Source of the DNA: Gnetum montanum
Taxonomy: Eukaryota > Streptophyta > Gnetopsida > Gnetales > Gnetaceae
Assembly (NCBI GenBank): GCA_015680685.1
Contig: MNCI01022307.1
Coordinates: forward strand, 861,942-925,941
Reading direction: 5' to 3'
Length of the DNA stretch: 64,000 bases
In this document: positions 36,589 to 45,965 of the stretch, one piece after another
Numbering within the stretch: the stretch's first letter is position 1
Layout: every line of letters starts with the position of its first letter
Position numbers and translations under genes: made by a program
Notes under the pieces: generated by a model
Told to the model about the DNA's origin: nothing
Seen by the model: the letters and a program-made list of their open reading frames with translations, nothing else
Database searches by the model: none

Positions 36589-36671
36589 AGGGACAGTGAT
36601 GGACTGGTCAGCCAGCTCTAATTGAATATTGCTTTTCTTAAGTGGGGTAGGTTCTAGGCTTTATACATTTC

Positions 36672-37289
36672 TTATGCTATGAAGTTGACTTCGAAACCTG
36701 AGTCAAGAAGATCCTTACATGTTTCATTCCCAACGACTTGGAGGTAGATTAAGGGACTTCTGGGATCAGAGAGTTTCCTAGGAAGGTGGCCCACCTTTAT
36801 CCAGTCAGTGACAGTATGTGTTAACATAACCGTGTGCGTTGATCTCTGTTGTTGGTTTGAAGGGAGCTCCAAAGCCTTATTTGATGGAGGAGCATTTAGA
36901 GGTTCAATCGTTTGTGGTTGTGAGAGCTTGTTTGGGATTTTGGTTCTGAATAAAGGTCTTCTCTTTGTATGGTTGTCAAAACCAGCAACAGGTTGAAGGT
37001 TTATAGCTCTTGTAGTAGTGCATTGCTGCGGTTGAGTGGGGAGTTCCCCTTGCATCGTTGGAGCAGGTGGTAGTGGAACTATCGGTGTAAGAGATGCAAA
37101 TGGATTTAGAGGATGGTATGCACGTGGGGTGTCCCTTCCAGAAGAGGGAGTCTTAAAATACTCTTGAACTTGATAGTGACATTGTGAGGTTATGTGACCC
37201 ATAGAGTCACTTGGAGAAATCAGCTGCTGCACGTAATAGCCATATGGATCTAGTTTCTGGTAAGGGTATTGTTGCCTAGGCAGTGGCAT
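36672..37289 (-). pseudogene. Linker and protease N-terminal part of element B
   Basis: A 205-codon open stretch. The first 120 residues are rich in P, Q and T (RQQYPYQKLDPYGYYVQQ), the gag-pol linker. The end carries MLTHTVTDWIKVGHL and LIYLQVVGNETCKDLLDSGF, with the protease active site D-S-G near residue 197. A stop and frameshift separate it from the rest of the protease. It is colinear with E at 52176-52442. Confidence 0.78.
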
Positions 37290-37439
37290 CCCCCATGACT
37301 ATGGGTATTGCCACTGTTGGTGTTGCTTGATAGGTTGTGGCAGAGTCCCACTTGAATAATATGTTAAGGGTTGGTGGAACTGCCTTGGGTTACCTTGGGG
37401 ATAAGGTAACCTTTAGGGTGTTTTCCGTTTGTTAAGTCT

Positions 37440-39488
37440 TGGGTTGAGTGCATACACCCCAGACTCTTGCAGATGTGAGATTATTGGGCAACATCCCTTA
37501 GGATGGTCATATTGGTAGAACATCCACTATCATTGTCTGTATCAGAATCCACAACCTCATCGGCGATAGTCATTTTTCCCTTACCCTTGTTACGTGCATG
37601 GTCTAAGTCTCTCCTCTTTTTCTTATCATGGTCACTACTTTGCTCCTTAGACTCCTCTATGATTTTAAAATAGTTTCAAATCTACTATTTAAGGAGTCTC
37701 ACATTTGATCTACTTTAGCCAACACTTTAGTTGTTAGCTTTTGAAGTGGCAAGGTTTTTCTATTCAACAACTCCTCGAGTGGTGACTCATCCTCTTCCTC
37801 ACATAATCTTACTCCCCTCTTTCGGAGGGAAGGATCACGGTTATACTCTTCCATGCTTTCTCTTTTTCACAGCTCTCCTTCTTCTTTAGCTACTTGCTCC
37901 AACAATCTATGAACTTCATGGGATCTAAGTTCAAATAATCTCCCTTGGGCATATGTTCCAAGATTTCTCCTAGTTTCATGTCTTAGAACCCATCTACGAG
38001 GTGGCGGAGTTGATCCCGTTGTGCATAACCATGGCCCGGGCAATGATGTAGTAGTGCATAATATCGGTCCATGGCAGCATCCAAGGGTTTGTGATTACCT
38101 TACTTCCATCCTTAGATCTGTTTCTACAAGTTGGACACTTGGGAGTACATTTGATATTTATCATTAAACAGTTCTAGCATCATACTCCATCTCCTAATGG
38201 TTTCTGGTTCTAAGGACCGGTACTAGCTCTCTGCTTCTTTTATGAGTGTCCTTGGGAACAACTTTAATTTTTGCCACTCATTTTCAATATTCTACAAGGC
38301 ATAGGCATTGTGAAATGCTTGTAATTGATTCTGCGGATCAGCGTTGTATCCCCTCTCAAATCGTGGGATATTATTCATGTCTAGCCTCTTGATCCGGCTA
38401 TCTTTTTGGTGCCTTGTAGGTATTCTAACAACCTNTGTGAAATGCTTGTAAGTGATTCTGCGGATCAGCGTTGTATCCCCTCTCAAATCGTGGGATATTA
38501 TTCATGTCTAGCCTCTTGATCCGGCTATCTTTTTGGTGCCTTGTAGGTATTCTAACAACCTCCGTAATTTCTAACATACTTTGGGTGGCAAGTAGGGGTT
38601 CATCATTGTCATTTCTTTCATGGAATCTATGATGCCTACGCGGTTCCCTACTTTCCCTTCTTCCATGCGTAGATTCTCTCGAATTCCCTCGTCCTCGCTC
38701 TCGACTCTCTCGTCGAGGGTTCTCATCTTGCTTACCCTTATGCTCATAGTTGTGCTCTTTGTGACTACGTCCTGATGTGGAAGGAGAGGGTGAACAATAC
38801 GATAAAGGGGAAGATGAAGGAGAACCATCACCATGATGATGTTTCCTACCTTCCCTTCGATGATCCCAACCCCGATCGTGATGAAAATAAGAATGCTCGC
38901 CCTTATCTTGTGTTTGTGTTCCCTCATTAAACACTTGGTCTTCGTGGGTATCAAAACCAGGGTTGTGTATCATAGAGGAAAGGTTCTTATACACCACCTA
39001 CTCACTATCGTTAGGAGGGGGAACATCATTTTTTGGGGAACCTATTGAGATAGGTTCACCACCCTTAATTTCTCTTATGACAGGCGAAGCATTGTAGGGT
39101 CCTTTGCCCTTCAATGATGTATGGTAACTCTCCTACCGTGCATCCCATTGACATTGTGCTACTGTGGGATGGTAATCCCTTATGTCATAATCACATACAA
39201 TGTATTTAGCATATATCTGTATCTTATCTATCTATGCAAGAGCACGAGGAGCATGTTAGGGACTGCCCGATCTAGGGGTAACACTATGTTACCTTACAAG
39301 TCTCACCAACGCAGTTGTTCATCCTGATGAAGGATAAAGGTAAAATCAGGTACATACTCATCGTGATGAGTATATACTACCCAATACTGTTGAGGAATTG
39401 GTGGTTCTTAGTTATGTATGTTGTGCCGCCAACTGTCTCTTATGTGATCCCTAGGTGGTGAAGTGCTTTTATGAGAAGAAGAAGACAT
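37440..39488 (-). pseudogene. gag of element B (disturbed by a duplicated join at 38309-38561)
   Basis: ATG at 39486-39488 (MSSSSHKS) fits the starts of A and E. Next come the N-terminal domain with VYTHHDEYVPDFTFILHQDE (about 39340), a highly charged R/E/H-rich linker (38600-38880) and the core VVRIPTRHQKDSRIKRLDMN (about 38480). The rest (WQKLKLFPRTLI, ELFNDKYQMYSQVSNL) lies at 38100-38290. The stretch 38425-38997 is open for 190 codons. The core is present twice around the single N at 38435, probably an assembly fault, so the true gene may be more intact than it looks. Downstream stops occur near 38110 and 37900. Confidence 0.8.
38309..38561. repeat. 126-bp direct duplication flanking a single N
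   Basis: 38309-38434 and 38436-38561 are the same 126 bases with one difference (T/G in GTAATTGATT versus GTAAGTGATT), separated only by the N at 38435. This is the pattern of two contig ends with unmerged overlap. Confidence 0.92.
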
Positions 39489-39615
39489 TGTTATCTTGTC
39501 GGTGTGCTATTGACCGTTGTTTAAATTTTCTTCTGATTAACCCTAAGGGTTCGTTTAAGCTTCCCAACGATGTGGATGATTTCATATGTTCTACTTAGCA
39601 CACAAACAACTTAGT

Positions 39616-39633
39616 CCTCGGCAACGGTGCCAA
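39616..39633 (-). promoter_or_regulatory. Primer binding site of element B (tRNA-Asp type)
   Basis: Minus strand TTGGCACCGTTGCCGAGG, directly inside the 5' LTR. Confidence 0.88.
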
Positions 39634-40452
39634 TGATGAGTGGCGAGGTACCCCTACACTCAACCATACGAATACGAGCATTACACGAGCGATCCGGTCG
39701 AACTTCGTAGACTAAGTGCCTACACACCTTATGGAACACCTAAGGTTAATCAATTGTTGTCCTCCCAAGCTTACTTGTATTTGTCATGGTTGTATGGTTA
39801 AGTAAGCTTGAGGCATGTGATTTTTATATCTTTTATGTTTTTATCGCCTATGCTAATGAGGGAAAGGGTGAAGAGACTAAGTAACTAACTTTAACTAACT
39901 AAGCCTTAATTACCCTAGCATCAATATTTGTTCCCACTTGCCGTTTCACACCTTGAACCAATGCAATGCTGCTGGGATTACCAAACACTATTCATTACTA
40001 GGATTACCAAGCATAACGCACATGCTCAAAGTGATCGTACTGAATGCACTCAACTAGGAGTTAAGGGTTGAGAGAGATTTAATTAACTAATAAAGCATTT
40101 AAACATTTAACATTAATTAAGTCCTATTTAGCTTAGTTTATATATTGCAAGATTTATCCAAAAGTTCATCTTTATTGTCATACACAATTGTGTGCTCAGG
40201 TATAGAATTGCTTGAATAAAGATCCGTTCACTTTAGGACTCCTACTATGGGCACATGGAAATTATTCTAACTCTAGAATGGAAAAATGGCAAGAGTTTGG
40301 CTAAGGTCTAGATCTAGATGGAGAAACAAGGGAGAGTCTCCTCTTATTTATAGAATTGGCGGTGGGCTGCGATATCAAATACGCGATATCGCAGGGAAAG
40401 GCATAATATCACGGCCCATGTGATATCACGTACGCAATATCACATCCCATCA
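39634..40452 (-). repeat. 5' LTR of element B (819 bp)
   Basis: TGATGAG to CCCATCA on the plus strand. TATA box at 40345-40352. Between it and the U3 end are GCGATATCGC (40383-40392) and several GATATC-containing half-palindromes such as GTGATATCAC (about 40420). It is longer than the 3' LTR through a 48-base stretch near 40040 and extra GATATC units. Confidence 0.93.
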
Positions 40453-40860
40453 ACCATGTTGCTACAACTACTCTTAAATACAAGGAGATAACTTCTAGAT
40501 GTTCATGGCTTAACAATTCAACATATCAAAGTAAATTTTCATTATATCATGCTAATCCTTTGCCTTAGCACTAGATCTAGGGGCTGCATCATAATGATCT
40601 AATTTTACTTTCTTAGCATGAACTTGTGTTAATGATTCTCTAGATGGATTAAGCCAGTTCCCATATCCTTCACCCTCGATTTCAGTTCTATGATCTACAA
40701 GATGGATTTTAGTATCCTATCCACTAATAGGTGGAGGTTGTGTTTGTTATGGTAGTGATTTCATAACAAACACATCTTCTTGATAGATGAACCTTTAGAA
40801 TTAGTGCCAGGGCTAGGTGATTTTTCCAAATCTTAACTATTCTTTCTTTTCCATCACTTG
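40453..40860 (-). pseudogene. gag of element G, central part (right of the B insertion)
   Basis: Minus-strand tracts YLRVVVATWWNGLRSQG (the WW-containing gag core), VISLYLRV and, further upstream, KKVKLDHYDAAPR and LVDHRTEIEGEGYGNWL. The frame at 40453 continues exactly into 33379 once B and one copy of ACCAT are left out. Stops and a frameshift are present near 40540. The upstream edge toward the CCR4-like frame is not clear. Confidence 0.7.
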
Positions 40861-40896
40861 AAGTTCTCAAATTTCAAAAATCATATTTTTAAAACT

Positions 40897-41304
40897 TTAT
40901 TCAAATTTTTGTAGCAATGTAAACTTCACTTTTTTGTAAAAGATTGCACAACCATCCATGTTGTAATTCCTACAATATGCTAATCTATACAGCTCAAAAG
41001 AAGAACTTCCACAAGAACCTTTTTGCTTATAAATACCTTTGTATCCCATCTTTTTCAAATATGGTTGGAATTGATATAAAAATTTCCATGGTAAGACTTC
41101 TTGTAAGTACAAGACATCAGCATTCAAATCTTGTAATTCTACTAAAATGCATGGGTATCGATATGCATGCCAATCCAAGGCCCATGATGGACATAGTGGA
41201 TATTTTTTCTCACTCACTAGGGATCTTGCAAGCATGTTGTATGTTGCAAATTTTATTCTCATTCTTGGATTTTCTTCTAAATCAATTTTCTTTATGAGTA
41301 TCAT
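40897..41304 (-). pseudogene. CCR4-like deadenylase fragment captured in element G
   Basis: A 135-codon open frame not related to retrotransposons. It carries the start of an exonuclease/endonuclease/phosphatase domain of CCR4 type: IKFATYNMLARSLV (the S/TYN-L-A motif), CPSWALDW, LQDLNADVLYLQEV (with the metal-binding E), KMGYKGIYKQKG and DGCAIFYKK. CCR4 proteins shorten mRNA poly(A) tails. Only about the first third of the catalytic domain is present; the catalytic H and D residues of the C-terminal part are missing, so it cannot be an enzyme. There are no stops in 408 bases, which is striking among so many decayed frames. It lies on the coding strand of G, next to gag. Confidence 0.75.
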
Positions 41305-41429
41305 ATTCCTTATTGAAATGAAATTTTAAGTCTCCATGTTGTTTTTCCCTATGTTTTGATTGCATAATGGATTAATATACCCTTTCTTGATGGTTAAAGA
41401 TTATTCTATTTTTTTAACTAATTCTCCAA

Positions 41430-41575
41430 CTAATTTAACTACACTATCTAATTTTATAATTTTAGTAATATTTAACGACATCATATAATAATATGTAGCT
41501 ATATTATCTAATTTTAGTAATATATAATTACATTACCTAATTTTTAGTAATATTTAACTATATTATTTTTTGATG
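41430..41575. repeat. AT-rich degenerate tandem repeat
   Basis: Three to four units of about 40 bases based on CTAATTTTAGTAATAT followed by AACTA or AATTACATT. Between the CCR4-like fragment and the 5S-like stretch, inside element G. Confidence 0.6.
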
Positions 41576-42027
41576 ACCTTTCTACCCCGCTTGAGAACAC
41601 TGACTCCAGTAGTGTAACTAATAACATTCCATAGTAATCTTAAGACTATTTGTAAGTGTCATGTACTAAATCTTAAAGGTTAAAAGGTTAAATTTATAAT
41701 ATCATTGAATTATAGGGTGCCTAGATGATAAATCTAACCTCACCATTGAGTTTAGAAGGGTGAAAAATGTTAGAAATGACTATTCATATGTTGAAAATGA
41801 ACATCATATGATCAAGTTGTGTGAAAATTAAACTTTTGAGGATCTTGAGGCACTATATTGGGCAAGGAGTAAAAACTAAGTTTTGGGGTTCCCTAGGATG
41901 AATTTGACTCTACCATTGAGCTCGAAATATTGAACACTATAGGAAACAACTCTTCATTCGTTGAAAGAGGTTTCCAAAGTCAAAAGTTATGGCTTCTGGA
42001 GCCTAAGACCTTTGGTGTGAAAAACAA

Positions 42028-42091
42028 GACTTCCCGACAAGTCACCCATCCCAGTTCTACTCCAAAGCAAGCATGCTTAATTGTGGAATTT
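42028..42091 (-). pseudogene. 5S rRNA-derived stretch
   Basis: The minus strand follows the plant 5S rRNA gene from CCACAATTAAGCATGCTTG (box A, normally CAGTTAAGCGTGCTTG) through AGTAGAACTGGGATGGGTGA (box C start) to CGGGAAGTC. That is about 64 bases, the internal promoter half of 5S, with roughly ten changes by eye. The first 50 bases of 5S are not recognisable. It may be a 5S pseudogene, or part of a TRIM of the Cassandra type, whose LTRs carry 5S promoter sequence. No second copy or LTR boundary is seen. Confidence 0.65.
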
Positions 42092-42309
42092 TTATTTCTA
42101 TTTCTACAACTACACCAAATTCTAATTTTGGTAATTTTTTTTCAAATTTCTAATTTAAACTAATAATTTAATGATGAAAATTTGAATTTCCTGTTAATTA
42201 ACAAGAATTTCAAATTTTTTCATCAATTGATAGACAATTGAAAATTTTCCATCACATAATAGAGAATTTTTCATTTCATTGTGAATGGCACCAATGGCCA
42301 CAGTGGCAT

Positions 42310-42670
42310 GCTATTTCAAGGTCCATGCGTTGGCGATGGAGGTGGTAGTGGGTAGTGTTGGAGGCGATGATGGACAGTGCAGGTGGCAGTGATGGATGAC
42401 ATAGGAGGCAATGATGGGTGGCATGGGAGGCAGTGATAGGCGATGCAAGAGGCAGTGATGGGCAGCACTAGAGGTAGTGATGAAATGTGTAGGAGGCAAT
42501 GATGCAAGCCACAAGAGGGTGAGACGTGGTGCAGTGTAGCATGGTGTGGCAAATAGGCGTGGTGCAGTAGTGTTGCATAGGGCTGTGTAGGCGGCTTGAC
42601 GTGGCATGAGCGGCATGGGGGTAATGGTGTTGGGATGTCCTTGGGTCCTGCCCAAGGCCTAGTTCTCAAT
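42310..42670. other. GTGATGG-rich imperfect repeat stretch
   Basis: Many imperfect units of about 20-24 bases such as AGGCAGTGATGGGC and AGGTAGTGATG (42350-42500). Short frames over it are compositional artefacts. Confidence 0.5.
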
Positions 42671-42719
42671 GGTTGTGGCTAACTTGCAGTGGCAGCACTA
42701 GGACTCTAACTTGGACCTT

Positions 42720-43535
42720 CTCATTTGTCTCTCTAGCGTTAATGTGTCTACGCCACGTGCCATCGTCAACGAGGCCACCTACGACACATGACATGTGTAG
42801 GTGCTATGCTCCATTGATGGTGATGCTGCCGAATTCTACTACTACATGCCCAACATCAATGTTGGGGGGGGGGGGGGGGGGGGGTGGATAGGCCTTGTCA
42901 GCAGTAAGGACACCACCATCAAGCACTCCATCCACAACACCTACATGGCAACCATCTGGCACACCCAATGGTTCATCTACATTGAGAACCATTATTTCCT
43001 TGGTAACTACTTTAGGTGGGCCTTGAAGCCAGGCATGGACCTTGGTGACATTGATGCTTTACAACTTATTCTGAAGGAGCTATTATTGAAGATTGTGAGC
43101 AAGATTGAGGCTAGTGAGTGCTTGTACGTCTACATGGTGGTGCCAATGTGGCCAGAGGACCCACTAGCTAGTGCCTCCATGCAGGCCATCCTCTATTGGT
43201 AGCTCTGCACCATGTGAAAAATGTATGAAGATGCAACCAACGTGGTATCAGCCAAGGGTATGAGCCATATGTAGTCCACAGATTATCTCACGTTCTTCTA
43301 CGTATGCAACCACAAGGCATCAATGTTAGTGGAGTTCTAACCAGTGCATATGTTGGACACCAGCAGGGACTACTGGTTTATGCAAGAGCAACGAAGATTC
43401 ATGATCTACATGCATGACCAGATGATGATCATTGATAATGAGTACATCATCATGAGATCTTCTAAGATCAACCAATGGTTCATGGATGGTGACCATGATT
43501 CCAAGATTGCCATGGGTGCACAAACTTGTCCATGG
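42720..43535 (+). pseudogene. Phospholipase D alpha fragment (antisense to element G)
   Basis: Read on the plus strand: CSIDGDAA, GLVSSKDTTI, WFIYIENHYFLGNYFRWA, DIDALQLILKELLLKIVSKI and VYMVVPMWPEDPLASASMQA (42801-43202). After stops comes QRRFMIYMHDQMMIIDNEYI with INQWFMDGDHDSKIAMGA (43380-43530). This is colinear with the C-terminal catalytic half of plant PLD alpha, including the region around the second HKD motif, which here reads HDQMMIID instead of HTKMMIVD. PLD cuts phospholipids to phosphatidic acid. At least four stops and a 21-base G run: a pseudogene. The match ends near 43530, where CTGTAAAT and a T-rich run could be an intron start. Confidence 0.85.
42864..42884 (+). repeat. Homopolymer of 21 G
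   Basis: An unbroken G run inside the PLD fragment, encoding glycines in its frame; it replaces the stretch between SIDGGAA-like and GLVSGKD-like sequence of PLD. Confidence 0.9.
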
Positions 43536-43555
43536 CCTGTAAATTTTCTTTTTGT

Positions 43556-43684
43556 TAATTAAAATAGTGGGGGATGAGTTTGAACCCATGACCTCCCATT
43601 CAAAATTAAAGTTTTCTTTTTTTTTTCTAAATTAAAATTATGGGGGCCTAGGTTTGAACCCATGACCTCCTATTTAAAATTGAT
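43556..43684. repeat. Two tandem copies of a 74-bp unit with a B-box-like core
   Basis: Units at about 43556-43610 and 43630-43684 share ATTAAAAT, TGGGGG, then GTTTGAACCCATGACCTCC. The core GGTTTGAACCC resembles a tRNA B box, so a SINE origin is possible but no A box was seen. Confidence 0.6.
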
Positions 43685-43699
43685 TTTTTTTATAAAATT

Positions 43700-44180
43700 A
43701 TTATTTTATTCCATCTAGTGGTTGACATGGTGATTTAACTTATGACAAGGTAAGGGTTTGGTATGGGTAAATGGAGATTCCAGGTTGATTCTCAACCCTA
43801 AAGTTTTGACCTTTTTTTTGTTCAAATAATAATTTAATAATTTAATATTATTTTAATGCATGTATAACGAGAAACTTTAAAGATCAATATCTCCCTAATC
43901 GTAAGGCCGATTGAGACGAAATTTGTACTGTTAGAATCATCTTGATGAGTATTACGCATTGGACATAGTTTTAGGGCTTAAAATGAAGTTGATTTTTTTA
44001 AGATTTAAAAGGACAAAAATAGCCTATTTTGTTGAACTGACATTTCTAAGCTGATATATGGCAACTTGGAATCTTCTAGATTACTTGGATAGTAAATTTC
44101 AAAAAAACAAGATCAATTCAGGTTATGGTTAATAACTTTCTTGAAAAAAATCTAACAATGATCCTAATTGATGAATAATT
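43700..44180. other. Anonymous DNA inside element G
   Basis: No coding signal. Contains ATATCTCCCTAATCGTAAGG and AAATTTGTACTG near 43890, a style of sequence often seen in plant retroelement leaders, but no match elsewhere in the window. Confidence 0.4.
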
Positions 44181-44186
44181 ATAATA

Positions 44187-44343
44187 TTAAGATGGGTAAA
44201 AGTTACCTAGACCACTGTATCATTATCTTACCAACATCTCTTATAATTGATGAATTTTGATGAGGTGTGATCAAATCTTCATCAATTAATGATATCAATG
44301 AAAGAAATTTTGTTGGTTGTTGGGATCTAGATGCCTGATCCAT
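44187..44343 (-). pseudogene. gag start of element G (N-terminal 50 codons)
   Basis: About 160 bases from the primer site an ATG at 44343 opens a frame MDQASRSQQPTKFL...LIDEDLIT that ends at a stop after IQWSR. Position and strand fit a gag N terminus. It is separated from the conserved gag core (40453-40860) by about 3.3 kb of foreign DNA. No other gag-like sequence lies between. I cannot prove the two parts were once contiguous. Confidence 0.5.
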
Positions 44344-44504
44344 TGTTCATGAAGTTAATGGAAAGGTATCTTCTGACTTGCATCACAAATATATGGTACA
44401 TCTGATGATGATCAATGACTTTCCATGTGTTGTGGCTTCAAGGTTCATCATCAAGTTCGTGCTATAATTTAGCCCATGGTTTTGAATGGTCTTTGGGTTG
44501 TGGT

Positions 44505-44520
44505 TTGCTCTAATACCAAT
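44505..44520 (-). promoter_or_regulatory. Primer binding site of element G (initiator tRNA-Met type)
   Basis: Minus strand ATTGGTATTAGAGCAA directly follows the LTR; the core differs by one base from TGGTATCAGAGC. Confidence 0.88.
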
Positions 44521-45126
44521 TGTGATATCTCATCCCAAGATGTCATGGCAAACATCAAATATATGATATATTAGACATTATGCGTACAAAGAAAATATAC
44601 CAATGTGAAATATAAGTGATATTCAACATTATGTATAAAGGAAATAATAGGAAAAATGTAGAAAAAGAAAGAAAAGAATGCTTTATTGATATGGAAAAGT
44701 GTATCCAGATTGTACTCTAAGAGAGTGTTCCTTGGGGTTTTCTTCCTTTAACATCTATCCCTTAGAGGCAATCCAACACTACCACCATGGTTAGGCTTAT
44801 AACCCAGCTAGAAGGGATGGCTAGTTCACTTCCTATCCTGCTTCACCTGACTTCCTGTGACTTGCCTATACCGGCTTTGCCACCACATGACTTGCCTGTA
44901 TTGGCTCCGCCATTCCATGCTAGCACAACCTCTAACACCAGGTATAAATGCCTTTGGCAAAACCCCCAAAGGTTACCTCAAGAGACACATCCGTTATTAC
45001 AACATGCCCTTTTAGATCTTAATCACAACTACCCTTTCAGGTCTTGTTAAGATAACAATAACATTTGTTATGAAGAGACACCATATTCATTAGTTAACAA
45101 CATCATTTGGGAATGGGGATGTGACA
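44521..45126 (-). repeat. 5' LTR of element G (606 bp)
   Basis: Plus strand TGTGATATCT to GATGTGACA, followed by TAGAG. Matches 30142-30712 throughout. Confidence 0.92.
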
Positions 45127-45131
45127 TAGAG

Positions 45132-45965
45132 AGTCATATAACTATTAGAAGTAGAGATGTGATGATACAATAAAAATAATGAGGATTCTAAACTCTAATA
45201 ATAAAGATATTATAATCTTGCATGAAGACATGCAAACATAGAAGATATCACACATACCAAAGTAGCCATAAGTGTAAAGCTAAAAGAAGGTTGACAAAGA
45301 CAAAAAGATATCTAAAAGAGATTCCATATAAAGAATGTTTAAAAAATATTTATTTGTAGATGTACGAATAGAAGGAATCTCAATTCATAGACATATGTAT
45401 TGACTGAAAATATTATTATCTAATATTAAAATATGTTATATTGTATATTGTACATTAATATGCTAATTTTCTTAGTAACTTTCCTTATATTAAGATCATA
45501 CCACAATTGCAAATTACTTAGCAATCTAGTTTTGAAGTTTTAGTTTTAAAACCCATTTTCCTTTTACTATGAGTGGATTCATTTCAATTCTTTCTTAACT
45601 TAACAACTAAAAAAATACCAAGAAACCTTAATATAGTCATCTATGTTAGATTTTTGAATTTCTGTATAAAGAAATCTTTGATTTAGATTTTTTAGGAATA
45701 ATAATAATTATCTTTTAATAAATGGTGCCTTCAAACTAAAGCTCTTTTAACATAGCCATTTTAAATATAATATCATTTATTCTTCCAAACATGAAGTAGA
45801 TTTTTTTATTTTTCTTCATCGTAAGGAAATTAATCTTTGCTCTTAAAGTTACTAATTTTAATCACTTGACATTATTATCACTTTTGTAAATTATTTGTAG
45901 GTGATTCCAAATCTTCTTAACTACAAGAGCTTTGCCATGGAAATGACCAAATGTACCATAAATGC
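45132..45965. other. No recognisable gene
   Basis: AT-rich DNA right of element G. No protein family or repeat recognised. Confidence 0.5.

Larger units (their letters stand above)
33385..40452 (-). mobile_element. Element B: non-autonomous Athila-type retrotransposon nested in G
   Basis: LTRs 33385-34121 and 39634-40452, primer site, polypurine tract, gag and protease on the minus strand. The target duplication ACCAT at 33380-33384 and 40453-40457 is exact. RT, RNase H and integrase are missing: after the protease the frame goes to GGDGHLC, which in A lies after integrase. At 7.07 kb it is shorter than an autonomous Athila element. Gag and protease frames of 190-205 codons remain open, so it is the youngest-looking element here. 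It cuts the gag of G, so it inserted after G. Confidence 0.93.
30142..45126 (-). mobile_element. Element G: Ty3/gypsy retrotransposon with captured gene fragments, host of element B
   Basis: LTRs at 30142-30712 and 44521-45126 are flanked by the same 5 bases, TAGAG (30137-30141 and 45127-45131). Minus-strand order: primer site, gag start, foreign DNA, rest of gag (interrupted by B), protease, RT, RNase H, polypurine tract. Without B and its target duplication it would be about 7.9 kb. Domain wording and the CX2CX3HX4C gag knuckle suggest a chromovirus-type Ty3/gypsy, but integrase and any chromodomain are absent: only about 220 bases separate RNase H from the polypurine tract. It is therefore non-autonomous even before counting its stops. 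Confidence 0.92.

Noticed and set aside
38571-38954. A 127-codon minus-strand frame in element B
   Set aside because: Shadow of the 190-codon gag frame in the same place.
40944-41329. Plus-strand frames of 117 and 60 codons
   Set aside because: They are antisense shadows of the CCR4-like frame on the minus strand, which has clear family motifs.
42311-42669. Two overlapping minus-strand frames of 114 and 117 codons rich in P, H, T and L
   Set aside because: Compositional artefact of the GTGATGG-rich repeat; both frames are open because the repeat lacks stops.
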